Assembly: GCA_030690945.1 (NCBI GenBank)
Contig: JAUYFM010000004.1
Coordinates: forward strand, 25,718 to 89,717
Length of the DNA stretch: 64,000 bases
From: Smithellaceae bacterium
GTDB taxonomy: Bacteria > Desulfobacterota > Syntrophia > Syntrophales > Smithellaceae
Direction of reading: 5' to 3'
Shown here: positions 60,875-64,000 of the stretch, piece by piece
Numbering within the stretch: position 1 is the stretch's first letter
Layout: each line of letters opens with the position of its first letter
The notes under the pieces: generated by a model
The model's input: only the letters and a program-made list of their open reading frames with translations
Databases searched by the model: none
What the model was told of the DNA's origin: nothing
Translations under genes and position numbers: made by a program

Positions 60875-61825
60875 CTAAGCGTTTCCTGCTGTTCCAAGAA
60901 CTTCCATTTTATGTTTTACAAGTTCTTTAACTGCTGTTCTTGCAGGCCCCAGGTAGTTTCTTGGATCGAAGTTTGCTGGTTTTTCAACAAAAGCTTTTCT
61001 GATAGCGCCAGTTAGCGCCAGTCTCAAGTCTGTATCGATATTGATTTTTGCAACGCCATTTTTAGAAGCAAATGCCAGCATTTCTTCAGGAACACCTTTG
61101 CTGCCTGGGATATCAGCGCCGTACTTATTACATTCTGCAACTAAATCTGCAGGAACTGAAGAAGCTCCGTGAAGAACTAGAGGGAAGTCATATCCAACAA
61201 CTGCATCAACTGCTTTTTTAATTTCAGCTAGTCTGTCAAAATCAAGTCTTGCTTCACCGCTGAATTTGAAAGCGCCGTGGCTTGTACCAATAGCAATAGC
61301 TAATGAATCACAGCCAGTTTCTTTAACAAATCTTGCAGCTTCTTGCGGATCTGTGAATGTAGAATCTTTAGCGTGTACATTAACGTCATCTTCAATACCA
61401 GCTAGTTTTCCAAGCTCAGCTTCAACTGAAACGCCTTTAGCGTGAGCATAGTCAACAACTTGTTTTGTAAGAGCAATATTTTCATCTAGTGGGAATCTTG
61501 AACCATCGATCATAACTGATGAGAAACCACCGTCAATACAAAGTTTGCAGATTTCAAAATCTTCACCGTGATCAAGGTGTAAAGCGATAGGAATAGTTGA
61601 TGTTTCTAATGCAGCTTCAACTAGTTTTACAAGGTAAGTTTGGTTTGCATATTTTCTTGCGCCAGCTGAGCACTGAAGAATGATTGGCGATTTTGTTTCT
61701 TCTGCAGATTCAACGATTGCTTGAAGCAACTCCATGTTGTTGACGTTGTAAGCGCCAATAGCGTATTTTCCAGCTAATGCTTTTTCAAACATTTCTTTAG
61801 TGCTTACCAGTTTTCTTTTACTCAT
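60875..61825 (-). CDS. fba: class II fructose-bisphosphate aldolase
   Basis: A 316-residue zinc-dependent aldolase of glycolysis and gluconeogenesis. Zinc and active-site motifs: ALHLDHGEDFE (H83, D85, H86), EAELGKLAGIED, LHGASSVP and KINIDTDLR. The sequence is complete and AGGAG precedes the ATG. Codon use is unlike the window: third positions are mostly A or T, giving a visibly AT-rich gene among GC-richer neighbours. This suggests acquisition from an AT-rich anaerobe. Confidence 0.95.
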   Translation of the reverse strand: MSKRKLVSTKEMFEKALAGKYAIGAYNVNNMELLQAIVESAEETKSPIILQCSAGARKYANQTYLVKLVEAALETSTIPIALHLDHGEDFEICKLCIDGGFSSVMIDGSRFPLDENIALTKQVVDYAHAKGVSVEAELGKLAGIEDDVNVHAKDSTFTDPQEAARFVKETGCDSLAIAIGTSHGAFKFSGEARLDFDRLAEIKKAVDAVVGYDFPLVLHGASSVPADLVAECNKYGADIPGSKGVPEEMLAFASKNGVAKINIDTDLRLALTGAIRKAFVEKPANFDPRNYLGPARTAVKELVKHKMEVLGTAGNA

Positions 61826-61924
61826 TTTTTTCTCCTTTAATATGATTACACATATATAGAATAAACTATCGTTTATATTTTCATGGGTTTATTCCGCGAT
61901 AAAACATCCGCAGTAAAGCCCCGG

Positions 61925-63691
61925 CTAATCCAACCGTGTGATCTTGTGCACGATCAAATAACGCTCAACGGCTTGCTCGATTGTAGGGAAGAAATTCTCG
62001 ATGCCCAGCCTGTTAAACAGGCCATAGCGCTTTAACTTGTCTTTCACCGGGCCTTTCATCTCTGCGAAAAACAAATCCATACCGGCCTGATGCAGCGCGG
62101 AATCGAGGTCGGCCAGCACGTCGGCAGCCGTAATATCCACATCGGTAATTGGTTCCGCCGCAACGACAACCCACTTGGTCGGTGTCGGAGCATTTGCCAC
62201 CGCGCGCAAAATCTGATTGCGGAATATCTCCGCATTGGCGAAAAACAGCGGAGCATCCCAACGGAAGAGCACCAGGCCGTCAATGCGTTTGGCCTCGGGA
62301 TGGCGGGAAATATCGTGATAGCTTTTCAGACCATCCACGTGACCGAGCACAGCGTCATAAGGCTGCCACGCGCGCCAGATGAAAGAAAGCAACGCCAGAC
62401 CGACCGCAATGAAGATGCCCTGAATAACGCCCAGCAGCACGACACCGAGAAAACACACAAGGGATAACACAAACTCGTCGCGCCGCAGTTTATAAAGGCG
62501 CAGAACACCACGAACTTCAACCAGACTGATACAGGCGGCAATCACAATAGCACCGAGCGCTGCCTGAGGCAGATTTGTAAGCAGCCTTGGCGCAAATATC
62601 AACAAGAGTGCAATACATACCACACCGACCACGCCGGTGATTTGCGTTTTGGCGCCGGCAGATTCGGCAACCGGCGTGCGCGACGCGCTGCTGCTCACGG
62701 GAAACCCCTGAAAAAAACCGGCAGCAACGTTGGCTGCGCCGAGCGCAATGATTTCCTGATTGCTGTCAACTTCAGAACCCGTCCGATGAGCAAACGTGCG
62801 CGAAAGCGCGCTCATGTCGGCAAAAGACACCAGCGCAATCGCAACGGCGGCGGCGCACAAGCTGCCGAATTCGGCAAGCGAGACGACCGGAATTTGGAAC
62901 TGAGGCAAGCCTTGCGGCAACGGGCCGATCACAGCAATTCCTGCCATGGCGGACAAATCCAACAAGGAAACAAGAATCGTCGCGCCGGCCACAGCAATCA
63001 ATACGCCCGGAATTCTGGGCGCCCACCGCCTGAACCCGAGAATCACCATCAGGCAAGACAAACCGATGATACAAGCCGTCTCGTTGATTTCTCCATTCCA
63101 AATGCTTAGCAGGAGGCCATTTGCTTCCTTTAAAAAGCTACTGCCGCTAACGGAAAAGCCGAGAACTTTCGGCAACTGGCCAATCAATACCGTGAGCGCA
63201 ATCCCGTTGAGATAGCCGTCGCGAATGGGCTTGGAGAGAAGATCGGTAATGAAACCGAACCGGGCCAGACCCGCCCCAATACATAATACCCCCGATAAAA
63301 TAGCCAGCATGGAGGCCAGAGCCAGAGCCTTATCCGGATTACCTGCGGCCAGCGGCAGAATCGTTGCAGCAATGAGCGCAGCCAACGCCGAATCCGGCCC
63401 CAGAACCAGAATGCGGCTCGGACCAAAGATAGCGTACGCGATCAGCGGAACGATAGTGGCATACAGGCCGTAAATGGCAGGCAAGCCTGAGGCCGCGGCA
63501 TAGCCCATACCGACAGGGACGAGGATCGCGGTAAGGACCAGCCCGGCGGCAATATCAGGTAACACCCAGTCGCGTTGATAACTGCGCAGGGTTGTGAGAA
63601 TGGGCAGCAAGCGGTATAGGCCGCGAGGGCGAATCTTACGCGCAAAGGGATCAGTTTTAGGAATTTGTGGAGTCGCCAAACTGCACCTCAT
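61925..63691 (-). CDS. SulP-family anion transporter with STAS domain
   Basis: A 588-residue membrane protein: LPDIAAGLVLTAILVPVGMGYAAASGLPAIYGLYATIVP is the SulP signature. FQGFPVSSSASRTPVAESAGAKTQITG is a second conserved segment, about ten helices run to residue 430, and a cytoplasmic STAS domain (about 445-565) follows. Such proteins carry sulfate, bicarbonate or dicarboxylates, and the substrate cannot be told here. It stands upstream of fba on the same strand with a 100-base gap. Confidence 0.92.
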   Translation of the reverse strand: MRCSLATPQIPKTDPFARKIRPRGLYRLLPILTTLRSYQRDWVLPDIAAGLVLTAILVPVGMGYAAASGLPAIYGLYATIVPLIAYAIFGPSRILVLGPDSALAALIAATILPLAAGNPDKALALASMLAILSGVLCIGAGLARFGFITDLLSKPIRDGYLNGIALTVLIGQLPKVLGFSVSGSSFLKEANGLLLSIWNGEINETACIIGLSCLMVILGFRRWAPRIPGVLIAVAGATILVSLLDLSAMAGIAVIGPLPQGLPQFQIPVVSLAEFGSLCAAAVAIALVSFADMSALSRTFAHRTGSEVDSNQEIIALGAANVAAGFFQGFPVSSSASRTPVAESAGAKTQITGVVGVVCIALLLIFAPRLLTNLPQAALGAIVIAACISLVEVRGVLRLYKLRRDEFVLSLVCFLGVVLLGVIQGIFIAVGLALLSFIWRAWQPYDAVLGHVDGLKSYHDISRHPEAKRIDGLVLFRWDAPLFFANAEIFRNQILRAVANAPTPTKWVVVAAEPITDVDITAADVLADLDSALHQAGMDLFFAEMKGPVKDKLKRYGLFNRLGIENFFPTIEQAVERYLIVHKITRLD

Positions 63692-63750
63692 GAGATAAAT
63701 ACTTCCGTATTTTTATAAACCGGACGCTTCCCAGACTGGCCATGTTGATC

Positions 63751-63779
63751 TTTTTAATTGTATCAATGCCTCTTGTCAA
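63751..63779 (-). promoter_or_regulatory. candidate promoter of the SulP gene
   Basis: Minus-strand TTGACA (63779-63774) with TAAAAA after 17 bases, 60 bases before the ATG. The -10 box is weak. Confidence 0.4.
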
Positions 63780-64000
63780 GAAACAACTGGTTTGGCGCCC
63801 CCGGAATATCCCGAAATATTTAACAGTTTCATTTTTTGGGGGAAATCGTACAATTCCCTACATGCCGTCAAAGCCAGCCGGCCTCCTGATATATTTCGCC
63901 CGGAACCCCGAGAACAGCGGCGAAAAGGACAGCCCCATGCGTTTCAATCGTCTCTTCCACTTCCCGGGTATTAATACCAAGTCGCCGTCAAAAGTCAACA
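63780..64000. other. window end without a supported gene
   Basis: The frame at 63792-63974 has no domain or ribosome-binding site. Nothing else is evident in this short stretch. Confidence 0.5.

Noticed and set aside
1-64000. CRISPR arrays, tRNA and rRNA genes
   Set aside because: No regularly spaced repeat array and no cloverleaf or rRNA-like sequence was noticed on reading; a dedicated scan could not be run.

Overview
The window looks like a chromosomal segment of an anaerobic, probably deltaproteobacterial (Desulfobacterota, Syntrophales-like) organism. This is inferred from the housekeeping order mtaB-rnc-radical SAM-era-der, a Wsp-type chemosensory operon, TRAP and acyl-CoA chemistry with an oxygen-sensitive dehydratase, a probable selenoprotein, and many dispersed hairpin repeats. 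No species can be named from the sequence alone.

Layout. (1) 0-4.8 kb: housekeeping genes for tRNA modification, RNase III, a radical SAM protein and the GTPases Era and Der. (2) 4.8-8.2 kb: small accessory genes (membrane protein, a secreted chagasin-MliC double inhibitor, a RelB/YafQ toxin-antitoxin pair), then 1.3 kb without a confident gene that holds repeats and a decayed copy of the 3' end of der. (3) 8.2-19.3 kb, minus strand: a nucleoside-type ABC importer (ATPase, two permeases, BMP binding protein), then DUF2877, DUF1116, FdrA, a 57-residue FdrA-domain protein, carbamate kinase and an aspartate-transcarbamoylase-like enzyme with an altered second-substrate pocket. This reads as import of a nitrogen heterocycle and its breakdown to carbamoyl phosphate with ATP gain. 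(4) 19.4-32.05 kb, minus strand: an amidohydrolase and a tightly coupled Wsp-like operon (MCP, CheW, CheR-TPR, CheW, CheA-REC, CheB) whose output is a receiver-PP2C phosphatase followed by an HATPase-GNAT fusion. The usual diguanylate cyclase is absent.

(5) 32.1-44.4 kb: a defence and mobile-gene island, partly decayed. It holds a PIN system, an XRE fragment, DinD between direct repeats, an MltR/HEPN-like protein, a group II intron-like fragment, a 1651-residue DUF4011 helicase-nuclease, two separated ends of an ISP/type III-like restriction helicase, an FRG protein, a truncated DUF1016 protein, a BRO antirepressor and an AbiEii pseudogene. (6) 44.5-58.6 kb: a catabolic cluster with MFS transporter, acyl-CoA ligase, carboxymuconolactone-decarboxylase-like protein, sigma-54 activator, TRAP transporter, class III CoA-transferase, SDR, 4-hydroxybutyryl-CoA dehydratase homologue and M20 amidohydrolase. 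A sigma-54 promoter and two candidate activator sites precede the TRAP genes. (7) 58.7-64 kb: an OsmC-family gene with an in-frame UGA at its catalytic cysteine position and a SECIS-like hairpin behind it, a TPR protein, a foreign-looking class II aldolase and a SulP transporter.

Three observations stand out. A roughly 42-bp promoter element occurs four times, always upstream of a gene and pointing towards it; it ties the Wsp-like operon to the CMD gene, the sigma-54 regulator gene and the TPR gene. The OsmC-like frame is best explained as a selenoprotein. The Wsp-like operon has a PP2C/HATPase-GNAT output. Functions beyond family level are inference.
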